From the NCBI RefSeq assembly GCF_051055405.1, contig NZ_CP167068.1:1302001-1366000 (forward strand): 64,000 nt of DNA, written 5' to 3'. Each line of letters opens with the position of its first letter. The first letter of the stretch is position 1. Below the pieces are notes generated by a model. That model saw only the letters and a list, made by a program, of their open reading frames with translations. It did no database searches and was not told the DNA's origin. Source of the stretch: Pseudolachnospira sp051055405 (GTDB taxonomy: Bacteria; Bacillota; Clostridia; Lachnospirales; Lachnospiraceae). A program made the position numbers and the translations under genes. Below are positions 1 through 8,614 of the stretch, piece after piece.

Positions 1-551
1 GGGCCGCGTCGGCTGCCCTGGCCCTTGGAATCGCGCCGGAGGCGATACAGGACGCTTTGCGGAACGTGCGGGTGGATGGGCGGATGGAGCTGGTCTACGC
101 TTCAGACCGTTTTTCTGTCATTGTCGATTACGCTCACAACGGGATCAGTACCAAGAGTCTTTTGGAGACTTTGCGGGGATATCAGCCGAAACGGCTGGTA
201 GTCGTGTTTGGATGCGGAGGAAACCGTGACCCGCATCGGCGTTATGAGATGGGAGAGGCTGCCGGCCAGATGGCGGATTTATCCATCGTCACGGCGGACA
301 ATTCCCGCTTTGAAAAGGTAGAAGATATCATGAAAGATATCCATATCGGTCTGAATCCCACCGGAGGAAAATCCATAGATATTCCAGATCGAAGGGAGGC
401 CATCCGTTATAGCATTTCCCATGCAGAGGACGGAGATGTGATTGCGGTGATTGGCAAAGGCCATGAGGATTACCAGGAAGTAGAAGGGGTAAAAACCCAT
501 TTTCTAGACCGGGAAGTGATTGAAGAAACAATAAAGGAGTTGGGGCTGTAG
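1..551 (+). CDS. murE: UDP-MurNAc-tripeptide ligase MurE, C-terminal part (partial)
   Basis: The reading frame is open from base 3, so the gene begins before the window; about 182 C-terminal residues are present. MurE adds the third amino acid to the peptidoglycan stem peptide in the cytoplasm. The visible part holds the end of the central ATPase domain (VDYAHNG) and the C-terminal ligase domain with FGCGGNRD and GKGHEDYQ, all typical of MurE. The site that usually reads DNPR in diaminopimelate-adding enzymes reads DNSR here (bases 297-308), so the amino acid added is uncertain. It is followed closely by murF, as in cell-wall clusters. A MurE-like paralogue is the main alternative. Confidence 0.9.
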   Translation, partial: AASAALALGIAPEAIQDALRNVRVDGRMELVYASDRFSVIVDYAHNGISTKSLLETLRGYQPKRLVVVFGCGGNRDPHRRYEMGEAAGQMADLSIVTADNSRFEKVEDIMKDIHIGLNPTGGKSIDIPDRREAIRYSISHAEDGDVIAVIGKGHEDYQEVEGVKTHFLDREVIEETIKELGL

Positions 552-605
552 CCAAAGGTACCGGGGCATGGAATCTGTCATTTGGTACCGGCAGGCGACG
601 CCGGA

Positions 606-1976
606 ATGGTTATGGAACAGGTAACGGTTGCAGATATTGTAGAGGCAGTTGGAGGACGGCTGTTATGCGGAGATCCTCATACTCAGGTGAAACATATTAG
701 TATTGATTCCCGAAATATGAATGGGGAAGATCTTTTTGTACCGATCATCGGGGCCAAGGTGGATGCCCATCGCTTTATCGAGGGGGCGTTTGCCGCTGGG
801 GCTGTGGCTGCTTTTACATCCGAACACGACGAAAAGGCGGATTCCCATCCCTGGATTCGGGTGGAGGATACCGTAAAAGCGCTTCAGACATTGGGGGCAT
901 GGTACCGGAACCGGTTAAGGATGCCGGTGATTGGCATTACGGGCAGCGTGGGGAAGACGACCACGAGAGAGATGGTGACTGCCGCCCTGTCCGCGGGAAA
1001 GCGGGTGACTGGCACCAGTGGAAACAGCAACGGTCAGTTGGGCGTTCCCATCACCATTTGTCAGGCGGATTTGACGGCGGAGGCCGCTGTTTTAGAGATG
1101 GGGATGAGCGAGCCCGGAGAGATGCCGCGGATTGCAGCGGTGGCGCGGCCCGATCTGGCAGTGGTGACCAATATCGGCGTTTCCCATATTGAAAATTTGG
1201 GTTCTCGGGAAGGCATCTGCCAGGAAAAGATGCACATTACCGATGGGTTTGGCCCAGACCAGACGGCAATTTTGAACGGAGATGAGCCGCTTCTTCGCAG
1301 CTTCCCGAAAAACGCGGAGTTTCAGACCGTCTACTATGGAATGGAAGCGGGAAACGATTATCAGGCAAAGGACGTTCATGTGGAGAAGGGGCGTACCTTT
1401 TTTACGGCGGTGACGCCGAAGGGAGAACTTTCCCTTTCCTTGGGGGTTCCAGGCCTTCACAATGTGATGAATGCCCTAGCGGCTCTGGCAGTTGCAGATC
1501 AGTTAGAAGTTCCGCTGCCTGCCGCTGCCAGGAAATTGGAAGAGTTCGCCGGTTTTGCCAGACGATTGCAGATCTTGCAGCATCACGAAATGACGTTGAT
1601 TGACGATAGTTACAATGCCAGCCCGGAGTCGATGCGGGCGGCGCTTCAGGTACTTTCCACCACGGAAACCAAGGGACGCAGAGCGGCGGTTTTGGCGGAT
1701 ATGCTGGAGCTGGGGCCGGATTCCCTTTCTTTTCACTACCAGGTAGGAGAGTATGCGGCGCAGTGTCCGATCGAGCGGTATTTTCTTGTTGGAACGAAGA
1801 TTCGGGCGCTGGGCGAGGCTCTGGAAAAGGCAGGAAAATCTGTCTCTTATTTTGAAACCAATGAAACTGCGGCTGCCGCTGTGACCGCCTGGGTGAGAGC
1901 CGGCGATACGGTCTTACTGAAAGGCTCCAACGGCATGAAGCTGGGAGAAGTCCTGAAAGAACTGGTTAAGCTTTGA
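606..1976 (+). CDS. murF: UDP-MurNAc-tripeptide--D-alanyl-D-alanine ligase MurF
   Basis: MurF joins D-Ala-D-Ala to the UDP-MurNAc-tripeptide, the last cytoplasmic step of peptidoglycan precursor synthesis. The protein has the N-terminal substrate domain (VADIVEAVGG), the ATP loop GSVGKTTT at about residues 113-120, the central motif EMGMSEPGEM and the C-terminal domain with DDSYNASPESM. I chose the ATG at 606 because family members begin just before the VADIVEA segment. A TTG at 582 would add eight residues without better support, and ATG 612 is equally possible. No strong ribosome site is visible, so translation may be coupled to murE. The stop overlaps the priA start. Confidence 0.95.
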   Translation: MVMEQVTVADIVEAVGGRLLCGDPHTQVKHISIDSRNMNGEDLFVPIIGAKVDAHRFIEGAFAAGAVAAFTSEHDEKADSHPWIRVEDTVKALQTLGAWYRNRLRMPVIGITGSVGKTTTREMVTAALSAGKRVTGTSGNSNGQLGVPITICQADLTAEAAVLEMGMSEPGEMPRIAAVARPDLAVVTNIGVSHIENLGSREGICQEKMHITDGFGPDQTAILNGDEPLLRSFPKNAEFQTVYYGMEAGNDYQAKDVHVEKGRTFFTAVTPKGELSLSLGVPGLHNVMNALAALAVADQLEVPLPAAARKLEEFAGFARRLQILQHHEMTLIDDSYNASPESMRAALQVLSTTETKGRRAAVLADMLELGPDSLSFHYQVGEYAAQCPIERYFLVGTKIRALGEALEKAGKSVSYFETNETAAAAVTAWVRAGDTVLLKGSNGMKLGEVLKELVKL

Positions 1977-3931
1977 AATTTGCAAATATTATCGTAGATA
2001 TTTCGCTGGAAAAATTAGATAAAACGTTTCAGTATAAAGTACCGGAAGAATGGGAGGAAGTGTTGGCTCCGGGATTGCAGGTGGTGATTCCTTTTGGGAA
2101 CCGGACCTTGACGGGCTATGTGCTGGAATTGACCGACCAGGCGGAGTTTGAGGAAGCCAAGATGAAGGAAATTCTTGGGCTTTCGGAGAAGGCTGTTCCC
2201 ATCGAGTCTCAGCTTATTTCCCTGGCGGCCTGGATGAAGGACACCTATGGCTGCACGATGAACCAGGCTTTAAAGACGGTACTTCCCGCCAAGACCCGCG
2301 TAAAAGCGCGCAGTCCGCGGGTGGAGCAGACGGCGCTTCCAACGAAAACGGCGCCGCCGGTTTCTCTGAACGAGGCCCAGCGTCAGGCGGTGGAAGGAAT
2401 CTGCGCGGCCTATCCCAAGCCGGCCCTTTTATTTGGCGTGACGGGGAGCGGAAAAACAGAGGTTTACATGGAGCTGATCGCCCGAATGCAGGCGCAGGGG
2501 AAGCAGACGATTTTGCTGATTCCGGAGATTTCTTTAACTTACCAAAACTTGAGACGGTTTTATGAACGATTTGGAGACCGGGTCAGCGTGGTGAATTCCA
2601 GGCTTTCGGCGGGAGAAAAGTATGAGCACTTTGAGCAGGCCAGGCAGGGGAAGATCGATGTGATGATTGGCCCACGGTCCGCTCTATTTACCCCCTTTCC
2701 CCATCTTGGTTTGATTTTGATGGATGAGGAACACGAGGGAGCATACCGCAGTGAGACGGCTCCGAGGTACTTGGCTTCAGAGGTGGCTTTGGAGCGGGCA
2801 AGACTTGCGGGAGCGGGCGTTGTCTTCGGCTCCGCCACCCCGTCTTTAGAGACGTATACCAAGGCGCTTCAGAAAGAATATGGTCTGTTTTCCCTGCCTG
2901 GAAGGGCAAAAGCGGGCAGCGCGCTTCCGATGGTTTCCATCGTGGATTTGCGGGTAGAATTAAGAGAGGGAAACAAGAGCATCTTTAGCCGGAAGCTGCA
3001 AGGATTGATGGAAGATCGTCTGGGTAAGAAGGAACAGGTGATGTTGTTCCTGAACCGCAGAGGCTATGCGGGATTTTTGTCCTGCCGATCCTGCGGTGCG
3101 GCGATCAAATGTCCCCACTGCGACGTGGCGCTGACTTCCCATCGGAATGGAACGTTGACCTGCCACTATTGCGGGTACCGGGAACCAATGCCGGACCGCT
3201 GTCCTGCCTGCGGCTCCCCTTATATCGCCGGCTTTGGCATAGGAACCCAGAAAGTGGAAGCGATGGTACACAAGCAGTTTCCGGAGGCGCGGACTTTGCG
3301 GATGGATCTGGATACTACGGGAAAAAAGGACAGCCATTCCAAGCTTCTATCTGCTTTTGCTTCCGGGGAAGCGGACATCCTGATCGGGACGCAGATGATC
3401 GTGAAAGGACATGACTTTCCACGAGTGACTTTGATGGGAGTGCTGGCGGCGGACCTTTCTCTATACAGCAATGATTTCCGGGCGGTGGAGCGAACATTTC
3501 AGCTATTGACCCAAGCGGCTGGAAGGGCCGGACGCGGCGCGGATGCGGGGGAAGTGGTCATTCAGACTTATAGTCCGGAAAATTATGGAATACAGGCCGC
3601 GGCAAAGCAGGATTATTTCAGCTTTTACGATCAGGAAATGGCGTACCGCAAGCTTTTGGCTTATCCGCCGGCAGGAGCCATGCTTTCTGTATTGGTTACT
3701 TCACCAAAAGAAGAAGCCGCTCAGGCGGAGGCGGAAGAAATTGCGGCGGATATCCGGACTGTATTTCCGGATGTGGCGGTGATCGGGCCGTCCGAGGCAG
3801 GGATTTCTCGGATTCAGGATATTTACCGAAAAATGATTTATTTGAAACACCCAAGCAGAGAGCGCCTTCATCAGGTTCGCCGGAGAGAAGAGGCGCTTCA
3901 TGGTATACATGTACAGATCGATTTGTTGTGA
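1973..3931 (+). CDS. priA: Primosomal protein N' (replication restart helicase PriA)
   Basis: PriA reloads the replisome at stalled forks. The protein has an N-terminal DNA-binding region (ANIIVDISLEKLDKTFQY), Walker A GVTGSGKT at residues 155-162, the DEEH box at 251-254, a cysteine-rich zinc region near residues 370-415 with several CxxC pairs, and the late helicase motif QAAGRAGRG. At 652 residues it is somewhat shorter than the usual 700-750, mainly between the N-terminal domain and the helicase. It starts with TTG in a TTGA overlap with the murF stop, which suggests translational coupling. All helicase motifs look intact. Confidence 0.95.
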   Translation: MKFANIIVDISLEKLDKTFQYKVPEEWEEVLAPGLQVVIPFGNRTLTGYVLELTDQAEFEEAKMKEILGLSEKAVPIESQLISLAAWMKDTYGCTMNQALKTVLPAKTRVKARSPRVEQTALPTKTAPPVSLNEAQRQAVEGICAAYPKPALLFGVTGSGKTEVYMELIARMQAQGKQTILLIPEISLTYQNLRRFYERFGDRVSVVNSRLSAGEKYEHFEQARQGKIDVMIGPRSALFTPFPHLGLILMDEEHEGAYRSETAPRYLASEVALERARLAGAGVVFGSATPSLETYTKALQKEYGLFSLPGRAKAGSALPMVSIVDLRVELREGNKSIFSRKLQGLMEDRLGKKEQVMLFLNRRGYAGFLSCRSCGAAIKCPHCDVALTSHRNGTLTCHYCGYREPMPDRCPACGSPYIAGFGIGTQKVEAMVHKQFPEARTLRMDLDTTGKKDSHSKLLSAFASGEADILIGTQMIVKGHDFPRVTLMGVLAADLSLYSNDFRAVERTFQLLTQAAGRAGRGADAGEVVIQTYSPENYGIQAAAKQDYFSFYDQEMAYRKLLAYPPAGAMLSVLVTSPKEEAAQAEAEEIAADIRTVFPDVAVIGPSEAGISRIQDIYRKMIYLKHPSRERLHQVRRREEALHGIHVQIDLL

Positions 3932-3959
3932 AAAACGATAGGACAATTAGGAGGAAAAT

Positions 3960-4427
3960 ATGGCGATTCGAAACATTCGGGAACTGGGAGATGAAGTGCT
4001 CCGCAAACACTGTAAGCCGGTAAAGGAGATGACGCCCCGGCTGCGCGGCATTATTGAAGATATGTTTGATACCATGTATGATGCGTACGGTGTGGGACTG
4101 GCCGGTCCCCAAGTAGGAATCTTAAAACGTGTCGTGGTGATCGATGTGGACGGGGAACATCCCTTTGTGTTGATTAATCCGGAAATTTTGGAGACCGACG
4201 GTTCTCAGACCGGCAGCGAAGGCTGCCTCAGCGTTCCTGGCAAACATGCGGTAGTGACGCGTCCCAATTATGTCAAGGTAAAAGCGCAGGATATCGATAT
4301 GAACTGGTTTGAACTGGAAGGAACCGAGTTGTTGGCACGGGCGATCCAGCATGAGTGCGATCACCTGGACGGCATCCTTTATGTGGATAAAAAGGAAGGG
4401 CCTCTTTTGGATAACGAGGAAGAGTAG
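3960..4427 (+). CDS. def: Peptide deformylase
   Basis: This metalloenzyme removes the N-formyl group from new proteins. The three family motifs are present: GVGLAGPQVG near residue 42 (the usual form is GxGLAAPQ, so one Ala is Gly), EGCLSVPG, whose Cys binds the metal, and HECDHLDG, the HExxH metal site. The 155-residue length is normal. A clear AGGAGG lies before the ATG. It follows priA by 28 bases, a common order in Firmicutes. No formyltransferase gene follows; an iron-sulfur protein begins five bases after the stop, so the two are probably co-transcribed. Confidence 0.96.
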   Translation: MAIRNIRELGDEVLRKHCKPVKEMTPRLRGIIEDMFDTMYDAYGVGLAGPQVGILKRVVVIDVDGEHPFVLINPEILETDGSQTGSEGCLSVPGKHAVVTRPNYVKVKAQDIDMNWFELEGTELLARAIQHECDHLDGILYVDKKEGPLLDNEEE

Positions 4428-4432
4428 GAACG

Positions 4433-5758
4433 ATGGGGCATTTAACGGCGAGGGATGCGTATCAGAACCTGGAGGAGAGAATCAACTGGTTCACTCAGGG
4501 GGCGCCTCCAACGAAAACATTATATAAGATTTTGCAAGTTTTGTATTCGGAGGAAGAGGCAAAATGGATGGCTCTTCTTCCGATTCGTCCATTTACCATA
4601 AAACGAGCTGCACGGATTTGGAATACCACGGAAGGAAAAGCGGAACGTTTTTTAAATCATCTCTGCGAGAAAGCATTGTTGGTAGACTCGGAATACGAGG
4701 GGGTACGAAAATTTGTGATGCCGCCTCCCATGGCCGGTTTTTTTGAATTTGCGTTGATGCGGACCAGAGGGGACATTGATCAAAAGTACCTGAGCGAGCT
4801 GTATTACCAATATATGAACGTGGAAGAAGATTTTATCAAAGATCTTTTTTGGGCCACAGAGACGAAACTGGGGCGGGTGTACGTGCAGGAACCGGTGCTG
4901 ACAAACCGGCAGACCAACCATATCCTGGACTATGAGCGGGCCAGCCATATCATCGACGAGGCGGAATATATTGGCCTTGGCACTTGCTATTGCCGCCACA
5001 AAGCGTTTCATGCCGGGCATCCCTGTGAGATCGATGCGCCCTGGGATGTCTGTCTAACCTTTGGAAATGTGGCTCGTTCCCTGGCGGAGCACGGAGAACA
5101 TGCGCGCCTGATTTCAAAAGAAGAGGCCATGGACGCGCTGGAGCGCTCTTATTCCTCCAACTTGGTTCAGATCGGAGAGAATGTGCGGGAGGATCCTGCG
5201 TTTATCTGTAATTGCTGTGGCTGCTGCTGTGAGGCCTTACAGGCGGCGCGGCGATTCCGGCCCATGCAGCCGGTGGCGACGACCAATTATTTGCCTCAGA
5301 TTTCCTGGGAAAAATGTGTGGCCTGTGGGAAATGCGCCAAGGTTTGTCCGATTCTTGCCATAGAGATCAAGGAGAGCCGGACCCGTGGAAAGAAGAGAGC
5401 CGTGGTGGATACGGATATTTGCCTGGGGTGCGGCGTTTGCGCTAGAAATTGTTCGTTTGATGCCATTGAGATGAAACGGAGACCGATTCAGGTGGTGACG
5501 CCGGTTACCAGCACGCACCGGTTCGTATTGCAGGCCATTGAGAAGGGAACTCTGCCAAATTTGATTTTTGACAATCAGGCCTTTGCCAGCCATCGAGCTA
5601 TGGCGGCTGTATTTGGCGTGATCCTAAGGCTTCCGCCTCTCAAGCAAGCGCTGGCAAGTAAGCAGTTGAAGTCTGTTTATCTCGATCGGCTGCTGGAGCG
5701 CGGATGGGAGCGGGAGAAAGCAAAGCGATTGGAAAAAGAAGATTCAGGGGAAAGGTAA
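4433..5758 (+). CDS. 4Fe-4S dicluster protein with winged-helix-like N-terminus
   Basis: A 441-residue cytoplasmic protein with no signal peptide. Residues about 30-90 look like a winged helix (an IKRAARIWNTTEGKAERFL segment). The middle has two cysteine groups: CYC at 185-187 followed by RHK and another Cys near 198, and an unusual CNCCGCCC run at 259-266. A bacterial ferredoxin domain follows, with CVACGKCAKVCP from residue 295 and CLGCGVCARNC about 34 residues later, consistent with two [4Fe-4S] clusters. It probably carries electrons or senses redox state; the partner is unknown. It directly follows def, and a long palindrome begins 33 bases after its stop. Confidence 0.8.
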   Translation: MGHLTARDAYQNLEERINWFTQGAPPTKTLYKILQVLYSEEEAKWMALLPIRPFTIKRAARIWNTTEGKAERFLNHLCEKALLVDSEYEGVRKFVMPPPMAGFFEFALMRTRGDIDQKYLSELYYQYMNVEEDFIKDLFWATETKLGRVYVQEPVLTNRQTNHILDYERASHIIDEAEYIGLGTCYCRHKAFHAGHPCEIDAPWDVCLTFGNVARSLAEHGEHARLISKEEAMDALERSYSSNLVQIGENVREDPAFICNCCGCCCEALQAARRFRPMQPVATTNYLPQISWEKCVACGKCAKVCPILAIEIKESRTRGKKRAVVDTDICLGCGVCARNCSFDAIEMKRRPIQVVTPVTSTHRFVLQAIEKGTLPNLIFDNQAFASHRAMAAVFGVILRLPPLKQALASKQLKSVYLDRLLERGWEREKAKRLEKEDSGER

Positions 5759-5791
5759 CAAAGAATTTTTGATAGAGATTCGGGTGTCAGA

Positions 5792-6000
5792 CCTCTGTAT
5801 GAAAACCTGTTGAAATATTTTGTTAGGTTTCGGCGCGAGTACTTCTAGGATTCCGAAAATTTGTGAAAAACATGAACAAAAATAGGAAACTCGCTGCGCT
5901 CAAACAGTCCTATTTTTGTTCATAAGACAAATTCCCGGAATCGAAGAAGTACTAACGCTCCTGCAAATACAAAATATTTCAACAGGTTTTCATACAGAGG
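5792..6000. repeat. Long palindromic element, copy 1
   Basis: A 30-bp perfect inverted repeat (5792-5821 against 5971-6000) brackets a 149-bp core (5822-5970). The core is itself a long imperfect hairpin with apical sequence around CTCGCTGCGCTC. The core matches a second element at 56787-56935 almost base for base and has the same length, but the outer arms of the two copies are unrelated. It sits between the converging ends of the iron-sulfur gene and the small minus-strand gene. A terminator-like or mobile palindrome role is possible; see findings. Confidence 0.85.
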
Positions 6001-6031
6001 CCTTTTGACCCTTGAATCTTAAGGGGGATTT

Positions 6032-6310
6032 TTATTTCCAGCCCGGTCCGGGATCTTCCAGGGGCTGGCTTTCTTCGCCCGGCGTTCGAGGCGGTATGTT
6101 TGTCCATACGTTATCGCTTTTCGGCAGATCAATTTCCGGAATATCGTTGTCTCCATAGTCAAATTCATAGGGTTGATTCTTTTCTTTCATCGGTACATTT
6201 CTCTCCTCAAGATCTTCTCGTTCTAATGCGCTTTGCATGGCCTTTTCCCGCAACGCTTCTTCGCAGGCAGTGGGCAGATCCACAGCGGCGTCATTCATTT
6301 TTAAATCCAT
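6032..6310 (-). CDS. Small acidic hypothetical protein (92 aa)
   Basis: I do not recognise this protein. It is short, rich in Asp, Glu and Pro, has no membrane segment or cysteine pair, and its second half (DYGDNDIPEIDLPKSDNVW) looks disordered. It is called a real gene because a very strong ribosome site (AGGAGGTGA, reading on the minus strand) stands seven to eight bases before the ATG and no longer ORF competes on either strand. Its 3' end meets the palindromic element at 5792-6000, which may end its transcript. Function unknown. Confidence 0.6.
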   Translation of the reverse strand: MDLKMNDAAVDLPTACEEALREKAMQSALEREDLEERNVPMKEKNQPYEFDYGDNDIPEIDLPKSDNVWTNIPPRTPGEESQPLEDPGPGWK

Positions 6311-6503
6311 AAGAAATCACCTCCTGTTTCTATTTTGTCAGGCTGTCTAGGGATTTATTCATGTGTAGATTTTTTGACTCTGGAACTTATAGAAACAAGA
6401 GCCAAGCGGACAGGAAGGGAGGATGATTTGACATCTCCAGCATCCTATGTTACGCTGAAGGCGAAGAAACGAATTGGAAGCTCCGTATTTGGGGGACGAT
6501 TAG

Positions 6504-8213
6504 ATGAAAAAGAGACATTGGAAAAAGGTTCTTGTGGCAGGCGGCGCGGTAGCGGCGGCGGCCATTGTGAAAAAATCTTATGAGGCAAAGACTCGCCGAC
6601 AGCATCAAAAAGAGGTGGAAGAGCAGCTGAAAAAGAGACGTTATGGAAAACGGCAGGCTTACCTTTTGGGCGACGGGCTTACTGGGCTTGCCGCGGCAGT
6701 TTATCTGATACGGGACGCCAGGTTTCCGGCGAATCAGATTCATATTTTTTCCGGCGGCTCCAACACAGTGGAGACTTTTTCGCAGGATGGCTCCTTTCCT
6801 TGCTGGCGCAGTCGCTTTTTAGAAGAAAAACTTTATGAGAATTTTTGGGAACTTTTGGAGTCTTTTTCTGTCTCCAAAAAACATGCAAAGATTTCTATGG
6901 CTGAGGATATTCGGCGTTTTTCTAAGACTCATCCCGTTTGCGGGAAAGCGCGGATGATAGATGGAAAAGGGCGGATTGTCGATACGGAAAGTTTGGGACT
7001 AAATCAAGAGGAACGCCGGAAATTGGCACAGCTTATGACTGCTGGGGAGGATGAACTGGAGGGACAGACGATACAAGATTGGTTTGCATGTCTCCATTTC
7101 TTTTCTACAAATTTTTGGCATTTATGGAGGAGCGCTTTTGACATCAGGGAAGAGTGTGGAATTTTAGAATTTCGGCGTTTACTGCTGCGTTGGCTCCCTC
7201 ATTTTGGTGACATGGATACGATGGAATGGATGTGCCAGTTTCCCATTGCTCCGGAGGACGGGGTTTATCAGAGGCTGCGCTCCTATTTGTCGGAACGAGG
7301 AGTCATTTTTGAGGAGAAAAGGGAAATTCAAGAGATTGAGTTGGAGGAGAACCGTGTTTGTGTCACAGGGATATTCGTTCGGGAAGAAGAACGTTCCTAC
7401 CGTATTCCGATTGCAACCGATGACATTTGCCTAGTCACGGACGGTGATGAACGGCGATGGTTTTCTAGGGGGAATTGGGAACGGCCTGCGAACTGTTTGC
7501 TGGATAAGGGGCCGGAGGAAGCCAGCTTTTGGGCTCTGGCAGCGTCAAAACGTCCGGGGGTGCTGGGACGTCCGGAAGTGTTTTTTGAAAACGTTCCGTT
7601 TACAGAGACCATGGATTTTTCGATTGTATGTCGGGGAGACACTTTGCTTCGTAAGATAGAAGCATTTTCGGGAAACCGGCCAGGGTCTGGTGGTCTAGTT
7701 ACTTTAAGGGATTCTTCTTGGGGAATCAGTTTTTTCGTGCCAGTACAACCTTATTATAAGCATCAGCAGCCGGAAGAAACCGTGTTGATTGGATATGGTC
7801 AGTATCCAGAGCGCCTGGGTAAATATGTTCAAAAACCAATGAAAGATTGTACGGGCAGAGAAATTGTGGATGAGGTATTGAGCTGTCTAAGATGGCAGGA
7901 GATCTGGGAAAAGGTGCAGGAAGAGGTGATTGGCTGCACTTTGACTCGGAAACCATATGCCCGTGCGGCTTTCTCGCCTCATGGGATGGCAGATCGTGTT
8001 TCGATTCTGCCAGATCCGGAGGGGAACCTGGCGTTTGCTGGATGGTTCAGCGACTTGCCGGAAGAAACAGCGGGAAGCGAAGAGTGTCAGGTGCGGGCGG
8101 CCAGAACAGCGGTGTATGGGCTTTTGCGGGTAGAAAAAGAGGTTTTACCGGTTACTCTTTACCGAAAAGATGCGAAGATATTAGCAAAAGCTTTGTACGC
8201 TATATACCAATAA
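6504..8213 (+). CDS. Oleate hydratase (MCRA) family protein with N-terminal membrane anchor
   Basis: Resembles FAD-dependent oleate hydratases (myosin-cross-reactive-antigen family), which add water to unsaturated fatty acids. Supporting segments are AYLLGDGLTGLAAAVYLIRD with the dinucleotide loop at residues 56-61, FLEEKLYENFWEL, GYGQYPERLGKYVQKPM, and the C-terminal AFAGWFSDLPEETAGSEE segment. Two features are unusual. Residues 9-22 form a short hydrophobic stretch flanked by Lys/Arg, like a membrane anchor, followed by a charged linker. The FAD loop reads GDGLTG rather than GxGxxG with small residues, and overall identity to typical members looks low. GGGGG before the ATG is the ribosome site. 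Substrate uncertain. Confidence 0.75.
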   Translation: MKKRHWKKVLVAGGAVAAAAIVKKSYEAKTRRQHQKEVEEQLKKRRYGKRQAYLLGDGLTGLAAAVYLIRDARFPANQIHIFSGGSNTVETFSQDGSFPCWRSRFLEEKLYENFWELLESFSVSKKHAKISMAEDIRRFSKTHPVCGKARMIDGKGRIVDTESLGLNQEERRKLAQLMTAGEDELEGQTIQDWFACLHFFSTNFWHLWRSAFDIREECGILEFRRLLLRWLPHFGDMDTMEWMCQFPIAPEDGVYQRLRSYLSERGVIFEEKREIQEIELEENRVCVTGIFVREEERSYRIPIATDDICLVTDGDERRWFSRGNWERPANCLLDKGPEEASFWALAASKRPGVLGRPEVFFENVPFTETMDFSIVCRGDTLLRKIEAFSGNRPGSGGLVTLRDSSWGISFFVPVQPYYKHQQPEETVLIGYGQYPERLGKYVQKPMKDCTGREIVDEVLSCLRWQEIWEKVQEEVIGCTLTRKPYARAAFSPHGMADRVSILPDPEGNLAFAGWFSDLPEETAGSEECQVRAARTAVYGLLRVEKEVLPVTLYRKDAKILAKALYAIYQ

Positions 8214-8290
8214 GGGAAAGAAAGTTTTAATAAAAATACATTATCCAAAAAACAATATTTAAATATAAAATATATAAAAAGAAAAATCGA

Positions 8291-8403
8291 AAAAAGCAGG
8301 ATAAAACTTTTGATTTTGTATGTTTTTCTGGGGTGAAACTTAAGATAATAAGTGAAAACCAAGCAAAAACTAGAAGATATGGAAGGGATATCCTGCTTTT
8401 TTT
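8291..8403 (+). ncRNA. Inverted-repeat region ending in a T-run (possible small RNA or distant terminator)
   Basis: The 400-base stretch 8214-8614 has no convincing gene and is AT-rich. Within it, AAAAAGCAGGATA (8291-8303) pairs perfectly with TATCCTGCTTTTT (8389-8401), 85 bases apart, and the right arm runs into seven Ts. This could be the end of the upstream transcript or a short RNA of about 110 bases. No clear promoter is visible directly before it. Confidence 0.35.
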
Positions 8404-8465
8404 GTGAAAATCTTTATTTCAATACAGTAAAAAACATAAAAACTTAATTTTGTTAAATTATGGTG

Positions 8466-8494
8466 TTGACAAACTAAATTTAATACTGTATACT
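8466..8494 (+). promoter_or_regulatory. Sigma-A-type promoter of gdhA
   Basis: TTGACA at 8466-8471, a 17-base spacer and TATACT at 8489-8494 form a near-consensus promoter pointing to gdhA. The predicted start is near 8501, giving a leader of about 115 bases. Confidence 0.8.
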
Positions 8495-8513
8495 AATAAA
8501 AAATATGAAAAAC

Positions 8514-8540
8514 AAAAAAGACGAAACGGTCTTTCTTTTT
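8514..8540 (+). promoter_or_regulatory. Attenuator-like hairpin in the gdhA leader
   Basis: Just after the predicted transcription start, AAAAAAGAC (8514-8522) pairs with GTCTTT (8529-8534) and the following Ts, giving a small hairpin with a run of Ts. It resembles a weak intrinsic terminator inside the leader. No ligand-binding fold was recognised. Confidence 0.35.
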
Positions 8541-8614
8541 TCTATCCGGATACATTGACAAAGTGCAGTGATATTTCGCTGCTGTATAAAAGTAAGAAAG
8601 TGAGGAGAATGAAG

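Noticed and set aside
551..600. Short inverted repeat with GGTACC ends between murE and murF as a member of the dispersed repeat family
   Set aside because: It lacks the TATGCTCTTGTCAA core and the similarity is limited to a few bases.
6335..6583. 82-residue open frame upstream of the oleate-hydratase-like gene
   Set aside because: No ribosome site, runs into the next gene in another frame, and has no recognisable content.
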